A DNA stretch of 64,000 nucleotides from Haematococcus lacustris (taxonomy: Eukaryota; Chlorophyta; Chlorophyceae; Chlamydomonadales; Haematococcaceae), in the NCBI GenBank assembly GCA_030144725.1, contig JASKMD010000003.1, positions 17,098,618 through 17,162,617 on the forward strand, written 5' to 3'. Below, piece after piece: positions 11,499 through 21,949 of the stretch (position 1 is the first letter of the stretch; every line of letters starts with the position of its first letter). Position numbers and translations under genes: made by a program. The notes beneath the pieces were generated by a model. That model ran no database searches, was not told the DNA's origin, and saw nothing but the letters and a program-made list of their open reading frames with translations.

Positions 11499-12429
11499 TT
11501 CAGGTTTGCCAATTATCTACTACTTAAAATCGAGGCGTTGCGGGACATGCACTCATCGCGGTAACCATTCGTCTGGCCTGAGCTGCTGCACAACACCATG
11601 TTGCACTACGATTGCGGGCACCGCCCCTTGAGGAGGCACATCTCCTCCTCCGGCGGCAGCTACGTGGGCTGTATCCCATGAGGGACGCCACTGCCAGGGC
11701 ATTTGCCTCCCCCAGCAGGCCCTCCGGGGCTGTTGCGGCGCGCAAAAGTCGGCCTCGGGCACGTGCGTGTGAAAGAGAGTCTTTTTGAATTGCTCGGGCC
11801 GAGCAAAAGAAGCAATTTAAAAATTAACTCTGCCGTGTGAGGCCCCAAAATTGACACCATTTGCAGCGCTGAACCACTCCCCGGGCTGCTGCCATAGCAC
11901 AGAAGAAACCTATGGGGCCAGACCAGTGAGAGCAGCAGCCAACCGTGCGGGCGTGCGAGCTTGACAGAGCTTGGAGCAGTCCCACCAGCGCCATCGGGGA
12001 GGAATGTATAGCATAACGTTAGGGGCCAATTACGTTGTTATAATATTATAACAATAGTATACAATTAGCCGAATTTATTGCTATATTATTATATTTGTAC
12101 GTGAACTGCGCGGGCCGAGACATTATACAATATTTCTTCACATTACGGGCTGATTCTAGGCTACTACGTGTAAGATAAGCCCGCAGCATCAATGCGTCTA
12201 CGACGCCCAGCTTTGTCGACGCCGCCTGCATTCACGGCATCCTACAGCCACGCATACAGCCTGCTCACCGCTACAGCGCCCGTTCGGAACCGCGAGGTCG
12301 AAGAGGATGTGGAGCTGGATTTCACGAGAAAATATAAAGTCTTACTTTCCCCGTAATGTGCACTTATGTTTGTGAAGACCTAGCGGGGGGAGGATAGCGT
12401 GGTTGAGTGGTCCACCACCAGGCGTAGCA
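11499..12429. other. Unassigned, with an AT-rich island
   Basis: No gene recognised. The stretch 12005-12150 is conspicuously AT-rich for this genome and contains a perfect 20-bp palindrome (TTGTTATAATATTATAACAA, 12035-12054). It looks like part of an inserted element, but no terminal repeats or duplication could be placed. Confidence 0.35.
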
Positions 12430-12681
12430 TCACTGACAGGTTACAATTACTCCCAATTGTGGGAGGATCTCTCGATATCCGGGATCCTCCGCTGTGCGCC
12501 AGGGAGTAAACGTAAATACCCCACACCGTGTTAAGCTCATGTGCGCTTTTGCTTGACCACCTGGCTGAAGATGTGCACTGCAGAAAGTTTTCAATCCGTA
12601 GAGGGGGAGACTAACAGCTTGGGCGTCGTCAACCAATTCACTTAAGCTTCCACTTAGGCTTACTTCAACCATTCCCAGCCG
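12430..12681 (-). pseudogene. Short ORF split by a Fanzor element (other part 14199-14219)
   Basis: Reads RLGMVEVSLSGSLSELVDDA ... CGVFTFTPWRTAEDPGYREI to a stop at 12430. Its 5' end is interrupted by the Fanzor insertion at 12695-14198. On the far side, 14219-14199 supplies ATG and six codons ending in the duplicated target. Joining across the insertion gives one 90-codon frame. No protein family recognised; the restored start codon mainly supports the insertion model. Confidence 0.4.
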
Positions 12682-12694
12682 GTGTGCCTGCCAG

Positions 12695-12907
12695 GCAAAC
12701 AAAACTCATTCAACAAGGAACAACATGTCGGCCTGTGGGTAATCTCACTCCACTACAAGTTGTAGCATCCTCGGTCGCACCCTTGATGACTGCAAACCCC
12801 ACTCCGGTGGCACGTTCTGGGGGCCAACCCCCATGACCACTGGGCACCCCATCAAAACTAACAGCTTAATGCTTGAAAGGCTAACAGCCTGTGCAAACTA
12901 CTAGGGC
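12695..12907 (-). ncRNA. Candidate Fanzor guide-RNA scaffold (type-1 tail)
   Basis: Follows the Fanzor stop codon and is nearly identical to the tails at 47420-47639 and 28570-28785. Includes a hairpin with five G:C pairs closing a four-base TTGG loop (GGGGGTTGGCCCCC) and the block TCAAGGGTGCGACCGAGGAT. A short deletion affects the GTTTGTAGTAGC region. The RNA role is inferred from the position of omega/f-RNAs downstream of TnpB and Fanzor genes. Confidence 0.5.
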
Positions 12908-14023
12908 CTACGCATTGTTGCGGGCCCGGCCATCAATACCCCGCCGGTACTCTGCAGCCCGGTGCAGCCTCTGCCTGACCTTGGGCAGCCGGTCATTGAC
13001 CAGCTTGTAGCGCTGATGGTACTCCTTGCCAATGGGGGGCAGGGCCTCCAGGTCAGTCCAGCGGCACAGCTCCAGGGGGCGCTGCTTGCTCTCCCCAATG
13101 CGCTGGAAGTTCAGGCACGGGTTGGTGTCCCGGTCCAGCCACCTGCCCCATGGGGGGGCCTGGGGTCGTGGCACTGGGCCAGGTGGGGGAGGGGGCTGGG
13201 CTGCGGGAGGGGGCTGGGCCTGGGCAAGGAGGACTGGGGGAGGGGGAGGGTCCTGGGCAGGGGCAGGAGGAGGGTCCTGGGCAGGGGCAGGAGGAGGGTC
13301 CTGGGCAAGGGGGGCTGGGGGAGGGGGAGGGGGGTTGGGCGGCACCTCATGGCACCACTTCAGGCCCCGCACACACTTAGCATGCCGCAGGCTCCAGGCT
13401 GGGCGCAACAGCCGGTGGTTGACCTGGCCTGCTGGGGGTACCCAGTCCGCGGGCCTAGGCTGGTTGGCCGGCAGGTGCAGCTCACATGGCTGGCGGGCAT
13501 GCACAGAGGAGCTGACACGGCTGGTGCGGAACTCGTCCACGATCACAAGCCTGTCAGGCCTGGGATCTGTGCTGGGCCTGCTGGGCTGCTCCACCACCTT
13601 GCGAAACCCCGCCCGCACCGCCCCGGCCTTCCACCCACCCTGGCTGAAGTTGCCCGCTCCCAGGAACACCGCGACGCCCCTCTCTTGGTGGTAGTGCTGG
13701 CGTGACACCCACTTCATCCCATTCACCACCTGCAGGTCAGGGTCAGGTCAGGTACACAAAGTACCTCCACCACGTGCGCACAAAGTGAACACTGACGCTA
13801 ACCCCATCCGTCTCCACCCATCCGTCTCCACCCTCCACCCCTCATCCTCTTGCTGCCCACTGTCACTGGGACCTGCATTACATGGAGTCGCAATGCCGCG
13901 TGGTGCACACTGCGTCGCGTCGTTACAGGGGCCTAGCCTTTCGTTGAGCTTAGTAGCTTAGTGGCTTACCGGCTGCACCCTGTGCGGGGGTGACGGGCGC
14001 TTGCGTTTCCTTTTCGGCGGCAT
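12908..14023 (-). pseudogene. Fanzor (TnpB-like), type 1, lacking the RuvC-I exon
   Basis: Exon 14023-13970 encodes MPPKRKRKRPSPPHRVQP, a nuclear localisation signal, and ends at a GTAAGC donor. It joins in phase to 13729-12908, the C-terminal exon. That exon keeps RLVIVDEFRTSRVSS (RuvC-II Glu), CVRGLKWC (zinc-ribbon knuckle) and WLDRDTNPCLNF (RuvC-III Asp), and ends GIDGRARNNA. Relative to the copy at 45037-47419 the coiled-coil and RuvC-I exons are absent. The product would be a short protein that cannot form the full active site but could still bind the guide RNA; that is inference. The proline-rich linker differs in repeat number from the other copy. Confidence 0.75.
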
Positions 14024-14219
14024 CACAGGGGTTCAGCAACACCATCCAGGCGGAGAGGCCGTGCTGGAAGGCGCATCAGGTCGCCATCCATTCGATTGGG
14101 GCGGAAACGGTATCCATTACAATGTATCCATTATTGCACTCTCAAAGTAAGGGTTCAGGCTCAAAGAAAGGGAGTTCAGGCTCAAAGAAAGGCTCAAAGT
14201 GTGCCTGCCAGACTTGCAT

Positions 14220-15103
14220 GGTGAATGCTCGGCATTAGGGCGCTCAAGAGCCAGTGTGCAGCGCAACACTATACAACGCATCTTACGAACTGTACGGTAC
14301 AAGGGCTATGGATGAGGGTGGCTGCTAACAGAAGGGAGGGACCTGACCCAGGTGAGGTATGCAGGTTTGCCTGAGGCGTGCCGGGCAGCTGAGTCGCTGC
14401 CGCAGCGGCTGTCCCAGCCCCATCAGTATCCACTAGGCCTCCGGTCGCAGCGTGCTTGGGGCAGGTCCACTGTTTCAGGCCTCTGTTTCAGGCAGGCTCC
14501 TGTGCCTTACACAACCTCTGGCTCCAACGCTTGCACCACAGGCCTTGTAGCGGGCTGATGATGACGATGACACTGATGATGGTGCAGCTGCCGCACCCCC
14601 GACCCCTCCCCTACCATCTCCCCCCTGATCCTCACAACACTGCACACAGCCCCCAGCGCAGCCTCAGCCACCTGCTGCCAGCCTTGGACCTGTGTAGCAC
14701 CTCTCCATGCGCCTAGTTGTAGTAGGGCAGCACCTGTGACACAACGCATCAGCAGCTTAGCCGACATCATTCCTATAGTGTGCAACGAGTCATGGGCTGT
14801 GGCAACGCTGGCCAGTGGCCCCAAATGGTTTGGCACCGAGCACCACATGGGACTGACTATGAATGCACAGGTACGGCCATGCGCCACCCATGGTGGCCTC
14901 CGGACATTGTTCAGCAGCGTCATATTTGATGATGAACTCATCCTCAAGTGTCTGTCACGTTCCATGTCATTCGTCAGAGGCCAGTGCAGCCATGTCAGGC
15001 AGTGCAGTGGAGGCCCCTCCATGCATCGCCCAGTCAATCCATCCCCACCATGCCACTCAACCCGTGTGCTTGTGCAGTGCAATTCACACGTCAGGGGGCA
15101 CAC
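14220..15103. other. Between Fanzor insertion and psaL; should hold the last psaL exon
   Basis: psaL exon 5 ends at a donor at 15104, so a short terminal exon is expected on the minus strand here, but none was identified with certainty. The plus-strand frame around 14736-14871 (SLADIIPIVCNESWAVATLA) is followed by a possible GTACG donor but resembles no known family. Confidence 0.3.
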
Positions 15104-15994
15104 CTGGGTGCAAATGTAGGCCCACGCCACTCCAGACAGCCCACCAACAGCCCACCCAGCCGTGAACTCAGACCACCTGCAGGCACACCCACCCCACCCC
15201 TTGCATCAGTCACCAGCTGGTCTGCAGCAGAAAGACAGCGGCTGCCCCTCACCCCTGGGAGGTCTGCAGGGGGTCGCGGGGGACGGAGCGACCGCTGAGG
15301 GTCTTCACGCCCAGGGGTGGCGAGCTCTGGAACATGCTGGCGCCGTACAGGGACAAGCACAGGGTCAGGATCAGGACCAGGCCAGCCCCTGACAGGCAGC
15401 CAGCGATCTCAGCGGTGCCTGGGATGTTGCGCAGGGGCCCAAACTGCGACCAGGACACAGGCAACAGGGTCAGCAGGGGAAGGCAGGGAGAGCAGCTGGC
15501 AGGTCGCGCACCTTGATGAAGGGGCCGACCAGGAAGAAGCCGTGCGCCAAGCCAATTTCCACGCCGCGCACAACGGGGGCCACGCCAGTGCGGTAAGCTG
15601 GCAGGCTGGAGAGGTAGTTAGCGACCTGAAGCGGGCTCAACAGGGGTGTCGACAACCTGGTATGTGATCGACACAACCGCTGACAAGCTTACGATGGGAG
15701 CGCTGGTCACAGGCGTCTCCAGGAAGCCGATGAACGGGTCGTTGTTCACGGGCTGGATAACTTGAGCCTAGACAGCCAGGGTGCGGCCACCAATAGCTGG
15801 TGTCAGGCAACCCGAAGCAAAGGGCTGCAACAGCTGGTTTCCGTTTGCCAGTTCAATGCTGTATGCTGGCGCTGTACCTTCTTCTCAGCCATCGCTGACA
15901 CGCGCAGTGCGCATCGGCCAAGAGGGCGCAGCCCCAGAGCTGGCCGTGAGCCCACAGCCCTGGTCACGGTCCTGGTGGATGCGGAGAGGGCCAT
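15104..15994 (-). CDS. psaL: Photosystem I reaction centre subunit XI (PsaL), nuclear-encoded
   Basis: PsaL is the membrane subunit on the outer face of photosystem I where LHCII docks during state transitions. Exons on the minus strand: 15994-15878 (39-codon chloroplast transit peptide, [10 protein letters not shown] ... RVSAMAEKK), 15767-15693, 15625-15512, 15443-15253 and 15176-15104; every junction is in phase. Family hallmarks are [53 protein letters not shown] and GPLRN, a hydrophobic helix ([15 protein letters not shown]), GVKTLSGR and the final helix [15 protein letters not shown]. These 190 codons nearly equal the usual precursor length, so only a few residues remain in an unplaced last exon. 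No lesion seen. Confidence 0.93.
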
Positions 15995-16689
15995 CTGCAC
16001 GAGTGTGGGTGCTGTTGCGGTGGGGCCTTGAAGTGCGGAGGTGTTCACGGGTGCAAGCTCGCGATCTCCCACACTAAACACACATGGGGTTGGTAATCTT
16101 CATGCAAGTACTCGCTACGAAGTGCACCGATTTCGGTAGCGTTTGTTGCATTGGCACCTGCGAGTTACTCCGCATCTACTGGCAAGCGGCGCGTTAATCC
16201 TTGCATCAGAGTCCATGCCGGCGCAAGCGAGCGCGGACACACCTCAGCTGCTCACAACCGATTGCTATAGTGGTATGCAACGGCATCAGTGATGGAGCTG
16301 CGCCTGCTATCGAGCCAGAAGTACAATCTAAATTCAGCCCGCCAGGCTTGCTCCGCGCGCCTTTCATTGCTGCAGGCGGTGTCGGAAGACCGTCGTGGGG
16401 CCAGTGATGACTTGACATTGCATTAAACGCGCAGGGTTATGTGGGAGGCGCGTTCCTCTCTCACGCCAGTCACACAGAAAAGTACCTCCTTGCACAAATC
16501 GGCATGTTGTAAGCTGACCACTGTGACTTTTTAGAATATCGAGTCATTAAACTGTTCGTAACTCTACGACACAGCTGCTGGAAAAGAAAGCACGGCAGTT
16601 CATCAATCAGGCCCGCCGTAATTGACTTTGGCGTGACCCGACTCTGCCTTGCAGAGTTGACTAGCCTACTCCGACCGCCTGGACCCTGC
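15995..16689. other. psaL upstream region and spacer
   Basis: Contains the psaL 5' UTR and promoter (minus strand, from 15995). A CACACTAAACACACATGG stretch lies about 75 bases upstream of the start codon; no canonical TATA box is certain. No other gene recognised. Confidence 0.35.
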
Positions 16690-17150
16690 CCCCTCGCACC
16701 CCCTTGCAGCCCCACCACCTCCCAGCCCCCGCAGAAGCCTGCCAGCCCCTCCCACCCCCTCCCAGCCCCCTCACTGCCCCGCCACCCCTTCCCAACCCCT
16801 CCCAGCCCCTCCCAGCCCCCTCACTGCCCTCCCACCCCCTCCTAGCCCCCTCACTGCCCCGCCAACCCTTCCCACCCCCTCCCAGCCCCTCCCAGCCCCT
16901 CCCAGCCCCTCCCACTCCCTCCCAGCCCCCTCCCTGCCCTCCCACCCCCTCCTAGCCCCCTCAGTGCCCCGCCAACCCTTCCCACCCCCTCCCACCCCTT
17001 CCCACCCCTTCCCAGCCCCTCCCACCCCCCACCCACCCCCTCCCACCTCCTCCCAGCCTCCCCCCCCCCCCCCCCACCCCCTCCCACCTCCTCCCAGCCC
17101 CTCCCCCCCCCCCCCTAAGCCCCTCCCCCCCCCGCTGGTGCTGGTGCCGG
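16690..17150. repeat. C-rich minisatellite (CCCACCCC/CCCAGCCC units)
   Basis: About 460 bp of pyrimidine-biased tandem units such as CCCAGCCCCTCCCACC, ending in poly-C runs. The strong strand asymmetry makes long proline- or glycine-rich open frames that are not taken as genes. Confidence 0.9.
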
Positions 17151-17362
17151 TGCCGCTCCTGGGCTGCCCACCCCTCCTGCTGCCCCCCCCTGGCAGCAGC
17201 TGGCAGCTGGTGCTGGTGCCGCCCCTGGCATGCTCACCCCTCCATCTGAGCAGCAGGGGGCCACAGCGGAGCTGTACACGAGCTTGACACGCAAGCGGGG
17301 GGCGGGCGGGAGGGATCGGACCCAACATGTCGAGGAAGGTAACATAGCAATGGCATACACAC

Positions 17363-17626
17363 CTTGTGAGGCATTGCAGAGTGGCCAGGCCAACTGTACT
17401 GCTCACGAAGGGGTCAAGCATAGCAGCAACCTTGCATATTTCCGACCATGGGTGGAGGGGCGCTGTTACATCGGTTTGGCATGCCGTGATGGCCGTTTTT
17501 AATGCGGCGACTGTCCCTGACTGTGTGCAGGTGCTCCTGGGCCACGTCGGTCGCGGCGGTCTCTCGCGGCGAGGCCCGCATGAGCAAAAAGTGCATGGAT
17601 TTGAATGTGAAGATTTGAGCCGCCAT
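17363..17626 (-). CDS. Possible unrecognised gene, two minus-strand exons
   Basis: A frame starting MAAQIFTFKSMHFLLMRASP at 17626 runs through ETAATDVAQEHLHT. A second segment, 17430-17363, lies between an AG acceptor and a GTGTGT donor and reads VAAMLDPFVSSTVGLATLQ. Both look like helical protein. The phase between them is unproven and no downstream exon before the C-rich minisatellite is convincing. No family recognised. Confidence 0.25.
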
Positions 17627-17752
17627 AGCACCCAGCACACTGCACAGTATTTCATGTTACAAGCTGCACCGCATAGCTGACAGAGTCCTCTATCCAGGGA
17701 TGTGCGAAACATAAATAGAATCCACGTGGCTGAGAGGCGGCGTCGTTTTGAT

Positions 17753-17793
17753 TACCAGGGGTCAGTTCCCTGTCATTTTCTGTTAGTTGGGGA
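17753..17793. repeat. Second copy of the dispersed repeat at the window's left edge
   Basis: TACCAGGGGTCAGTTCCCTG followed by TCATTTTCTGTTAGTTGGGG repeats bases 1-55 with a short internal difference. Confidence 0.7.
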
Positions 17794-17894
17794 CACCTGA
17801 ATCAAATAAAGCATCGAAATATAATATGTAACATGTCATGTTCCTGTTCACGCGTAGCTCTGCTGTCTGCGTGTGCAACTGACATTCAGGGCCA

Positions 17895-20546
17895 ATGGCC
17901 GAAGCACACTGCCTTCCAACAAAGCGAATGATATTGCTTCCGCGCAGCCTTACCAAGACTGTCCACTTCATCCGTCATGGCGAGGGTAGGCACAGCACGC
18001 ATCAACTCAGTCAATGGCTCGGTGTGTGGCTGGGACCCAACCTCCCGTCATGTGCTCTTGCGCAGCCTTCAGCAATGTTGCTGGGCATGCGGACCACGCT
18101 CAGTACATGAGTGAAGCATGGTTTGACGCCAGCCTATCCCCCCATGGCTGGCAGCAGTGAGGCTATACACCATGCCAGCAAGAACTTGTCACTGTACTGT
18201 CACTGTACCCTGCCACGCTGTGCTCATAGGGCAGAAGCCCTGGGGCGGCACGTGCGGGCAATAGCATTGAAGCCCGAGCTGGTGGTTGTGTCACCCCTGA
18301 CGCGAGCCCTGCAGACAGCTTCTGGTGAGGCAGTTCACAGGCCACCCATGTGCCTGAGGGCCTTGCTTCGCTCCTTAGCTCTTAGTAATCAACTGCACAC
18401 CCTTAGTACTCTTAGCTCTTAGCTCGTGGTAATCAATTGCAGCCCCTCCCACCTGTTACGTAGCCTGTCGTCCACCTCACATAGTGTGACACTATGTGGA
18501 ACAACAGTGACATCCAGACTTGCAGCTTTGCCACCCTTTACCTGTGCAGCTGCGTTCGGTGCTGGCCATGCCACCAGCGAGGACGGTGAGGCCCCCCTGA
18601 TGGTGGAGTACCCAGCAATCCATGGCAGCCAACATGCACATGCAGCCATTGCTTCAAAGGGTGCCCCGCCTTTTGTGTGCATGGAGTTGTGCAGGTGGGG
18701 TGCACCTGGGTTGAGGCAGAGGCCATGTTTCAGGCCAGCATCCATGGGTTGTTGTGTGACATGACACCACAGTGTGATGCGTCCCCGTCACACTAGTGGG
18801 GAGCTACCTTACCACTGCCTCACCATTGCCTGTTGTCAATCCCCCTGCCACATGTGGAAACCTGTGCCATCTGCCTCAGTGCCCCGTGTTTGTACAAGAG
18901 TGAGCACATGCATGGTTGTGCATGTGTGTGTGTGTGTGTGTGATTGCATGGGCCTGTGTCAGAGAGCACCTGGGGGTGCACCCATGCGATCGTCGGCGTC
19001 CTACCGCCCACTACAAAGCTCACTTCCCTGCAGTGGACTTCAGCCTGGTCACAGATGTGAGTGTGACCCCAGCTGCCTACTAAGTGGGTTGGAGAATACA
19101 TCCCCTGCCTGCCTGCCTGCCTACCTGCCTGCCTGCCCGCCCAGCCAGCCTTCCTGCCTGCCCAGCTTGGTCATAGTATGTGTGTGTGTGCAAGGGACAA
19201 GTAGGGCAGCAGCAGCAGCCACATGGCAGTGCTCCAGGGCTGGTGAGCCGACAGTGAGAGCAGCAGTCAGCTATTCCCTCCACACTTCTTGGTGAGGCAG
19301 CAGGCAGGCAGCCAGTAGGCAGCTGGCATGGAGTTGTCAGCTAAAGAGCAGCGTTAAACACACCTCACCCATACCATTGCACTGCATCTGTATTCTGGGT
19401 TACACAGCACTGCCATAGCTTGTAGTGCAGGTGCAGACTGCTGCCGCTGCGCTTTATCTGCCCTTGCTCATGCTGTCACAGCTGCTGCTGCCGCCACTGC
19501 CGTTGTTGCTGCTGCACTACCGTCGCTGCTCCTTCCGATACCACACCACCGCTGCTGCTGCTGCTGCTGCTGGTGACCATCAAAGGAGACTGACCAGCTG
19601 TGGCACCCTAATGAGCGGGAGAGCAGGGCGGACATTGCTGCCCGTGGCGCTCAATTCCTCGCCTGGCTCATGTCCCGGCCTGAGTCACACATCGCAGTCG
19701 TATCTCACTCATCCTTCCTGGTAGGACTGCCTTGCACTGACATCACAACAGAGCGAAGAGGCTGGGCAGCAGGGAGGGGTTGAGGCCCAGGACCAGTGGG
19801 TGCAGCAAGGTGGACAGTACTGGGTGGTGGCCTGTGATTAGACAGCGCCTCGCATGGCAACATGGATATCTGTGCATGGGTGATCTACTGACCTGGTCTT
19901 CTGCTGGTGCTGGTCTGCTTGCTACCGCCTCTGCTCCTGTGCGTCTCACCTTGCAGCACTTCACGCTGACCAACTTCACAGGCCAGATGCATAACCTGCC
20001 CCCATCTGTGGCATCTGAGTACATGAGGTGAGGCAGCAAGGGTGGACCTAGCCTGGGTGATGACTCTCTGCCCTGCAAGCCCTGCCAAGACCAGCATCAG
20101 CCTTGCAACCCACCACCCCGTTCCCCTCTCACCACCCTCTCAGCACCCCACGCCACCCTACCTTTCACCCCGCCCTTCTCAGCATGTGGCCTTGCCCGTG
20201 ACCCAAGGTCCCGCCTCCAGCTTTTGTCATCCCCCGCTTCCACCACGCCGGCCACCCTACCACCCCAACCCACCCTACCCCACCCTACCCCAACCCAACC
20301 CTTACCCTAACCCTAACCCAAGACTCACCCTGTCTGCCCCGTGGCCCTGGACCCCAACCCCTGGACTCCATTCACCCTTTTCCATGCCCTGCCCCACAAC
20401 CTACCCTTGCTTGCCCTGGCTCCCCCGTCCACAGATGGTTTGAGAACTGTGAGCTGCGCACCCTGGTGCTGGCGGACCCTCATATGGCTGCACCGCCCCC
20501 CTGCACCACCCACTTCCCAGGCGGCCACAAAGCCCTCAGCTGCTAA
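17895..20546 (+). CDS. Phosphoglycerate-mutase-like histidine phosphatase, 8 exons, 277 aa
   Basis: Histidine phosphatase superfamily, of the plant type annotated as phosphoglycerate mutase-like; these usually act on small phosphorylated substrates that cannot be predicted. Exons: 17895-17985, 18066-18156, 18230-18324, 18550-18694, 18963-19056, 19586-19720, 19957-20027, 20435-20546, all in phase. TVHFIRHGEA holds the catalytic RHG histidine (split by intron 1). FSNVAGHADHAQYMSEAWFD and SPLTRALQTA (active-site Arg) follow, then MELCREHLGVHPCDRR (acid/phosphate pocket) and AVVSHSSFL with the second catalytic His. The C-terminus is WFENCELRTLVLAD. All catalytic residues are present, so it looks functional. 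Introns hold GT, CTGC and telomere-like repeats. Confidence 0.9.
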
Positions 20547-20954
20547 GGCAGACAGCTCAGGCAGCGCCGACCGTGACACACCACCAGGCCTCCAGCTGTC
20601 CTGGCCATGGCCTTCTCCATGTCACAGTGTGTGCCTGCATGCAGTTGGGGCATGGCGGCACCATGCGGCGCAGCAGCCTGCCCCGCCCCCACCCACCCCA
20701 TCTCGCCCCTCACCCGACAGCTGGCTACAGAGCTGGCATAGCGGCTTGCCTGTCTGTGACTGTTGTTGCCGCGTATCAGCTTGGCTGCGGCCTTCAGGCG
20801 CACCTGTATGAGTATGGCTGCCGTGAGGCCCCACACCCTGAAGGGGCCCTGCTGGAAGGAGGGGATGCAGTGAAGACCTGCGTGGTAAATTGTGGTTGCG
20901 CTGCCCATAGCTGCTGGCTGCACATGCACAGGAATGGTAGTTGCTACATGCAAG

Positions 20955-21050
20955 CATAGGGCGGGGCAGCAGCACAAGCGAAGCTGGATGCTATGTGCAA
21001 GCATAAGGTGGGGCAGCAGCACAAGCTAAGCTATATGCTACAGGCAAGCC
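20955..21050. repeat. Two-unit tandem repeat, about 50 bp each
   Basis: GCAAGCATAGGGCGGGGCAG ... and GCAAGCATAAGGTGGGGCAG ... follow one another, ending in GCAAGCCTAG. The remainder of 20547-21107 shows no gene and is likely the 3' UTR of the phosphatase gene followed by spacer. Confidence 0.6.
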
Positions 21051-21107
21051 TAGTTTTGATGAGGAGCACAGTGATCTTAGGAAGGACCGCGCCACCAGGG
21101 ATGCGGT

Positions 21108-21157
21108 TTGTAGTCATCAAGGATGCACCCAAAGGTCAACATGATGTCTCAACTTAA
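21108..21157 (+). repeat. Fragment of type-1 Fanzor tail abutting a type-2 Fanzor
   Basis: GTTTGTAGTCATCAAGGATG matches the tail block GTTTGCAGTCATCAAGGGTG and is followed directly by type-2 Fanzor sequence, suggesting one element inserted in or recombined with the other. Confidence 0.45.
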
Positions 21158-21949
21158 GTGGGTGGCAACCTGGCGAAATCCGGGGTTGTGGATCTGCACC
21201 GCACCACCTGGGTCAGCTCCGCAGTGAATGGCCAGCAGCCCTGTGAGGAGGTGCTGGACCATGAGCAGCCCACCAGGCCTACAGACTGGAAGCCTCCAGC
21301 AGGGCAAATGGACCTCCGCCCGCTGCGCCCAGCCTGGAGCCAGCCGCATGACCAGCCAGTGCGGGGCCTGATGTGGTGCCCGGTAGTGGCCCCGCGCAAG
21401 CCCCCACAGGCCCCATGCAGCAGCCAGGCAGCTACACAGCCAGTATCTTTAGAGCCAGGGCCCAACACTCCCTCGCCAGCCAAGCGCAGCAAGCGCAGCA
21501 AGCGCAGCAAGCGCAGCAAGCGCAGCAAGCGCAGCAAGCGCAGCAAGCGCAGCAAGCGCAGCAAGCGCAGCAAGCGCAGCAAGCGCAGCAAGCGCAGCAA
21601 GCGCAGCAAGCGCAGCAAGCGCAGCAAGCGCAGCAAGCGCAGCAAGCGCAGCAAGCGCAGCAAGCGCAGCAAGCGCAGCAAGCGCAGCAAGCGCAGCAAG
21701 CGCAGCAAGCGCAGCAAGCGCAGCAAGCGCAGCAAGCGCAGCAAGCGCAGCAAGCGCAGCAAGCGCAGCAAGCGCAGCAAGCGCAGCAAGCGCAAGGCGC
21801 AGGGCAAGGCTGCCAAAGCCAATCCAGCACCACAGCCAGCCCAAGTGCTACCAGCCAAGGGCAAAGACTACCCTGACCTGGGCTACAATCGGGTGCGAGA
21901 CAAGCCACCCAAGGCCCAGCAGCAGCAGCAGCCTGCTGTGGCACAGTAG
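21158..21949 (+). pseudogene. Fanzor (TnpB-like), type 2, 5'-truncated with expanded KRS repeat
   Basis: Frame begins after the RuvC-II glutamate region (HRTTWVSSAVNGQQPCEE) and continues through PPAGQMDLRPLRPAW and the zinc-knuckle segment VRGLMWC. The linker after SPAKRS has become a nine-base AAGCGCAGC array encoding Lys-Arg-Ser. The RuvC-III motif, present in the sister copy at 27985-29250 as WLDRDCNAALN, is deleted between PQPA and LPAKGKDYPDLGY. The catalytic Asp is therefore lost and the copy cannot cleave. It ends PKAQQQQQPAVAQ, as do the other type-2 copies. Confidence 0.75.
21481..21792 (+). repeat. AAGCGCAGC nonamer array, about 35 units
   Basis: Near-perfect tandem copies of a nine-base unit with essentially no divergence, implying recent expansion. 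Open in all six frames, which explains the Lys-Arg-Ser, Ala-Gln-Gln, Leu-Leu-Arg, Cys-Cys-Ala and Leu-Ala-Ala repeat frames here; only Lys-Arg-Ser is in the Fanzor frame. Confidence 0.95.

Larger units (their letters stand above)
12695..14198 (-). mobile_element. Internally deleted type-1 Fanzor element flanked by 13-bp duplication
   Basis: GTGTGCCTGCCAG occurs exactly at 12682-12694 and 14199-14211, immediately outside the element. On the minus strand it starts with three TTTGAGCCT-like repeats and runs through an NLS-encoding exon and the Fanzor C-terminal exon. It ends with the conserved tail and terminus GTTTTGTTTGC. No inverted terminal repeats. A 13-bp duplication with a fixed 3' end resembles target-primed retrotransposition rather than cut-and-paste. 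Confidence 0.75.

Noticed and set aside
14507..15130. 207-codon minus-strand ORF extending psaL exon 5
   Set aside because: After WAYICTQ the sequence loses PsaL character and a GTGTGC donor follows; the extension is readthrough into intron.
16771..17712. 313-codon minus-strand ORF with glycine-rich C-terminus
   Set aside because: Most of it reads through the C-rich minisatellite; the N-terminal third is out of frame with the more plausible exon starting MAAQIFTF.
21373..21944. Ala-Gln-Gln, Cys-Cys-Ala, Leu-Leu-Arg and Leu-Ala-Ala repeat ORFs
   Set aside because: Shadow frames of the AAGCGCAGC nonamer array; only the Lys-Arg-Ser frame continues into Fanzor sequence.
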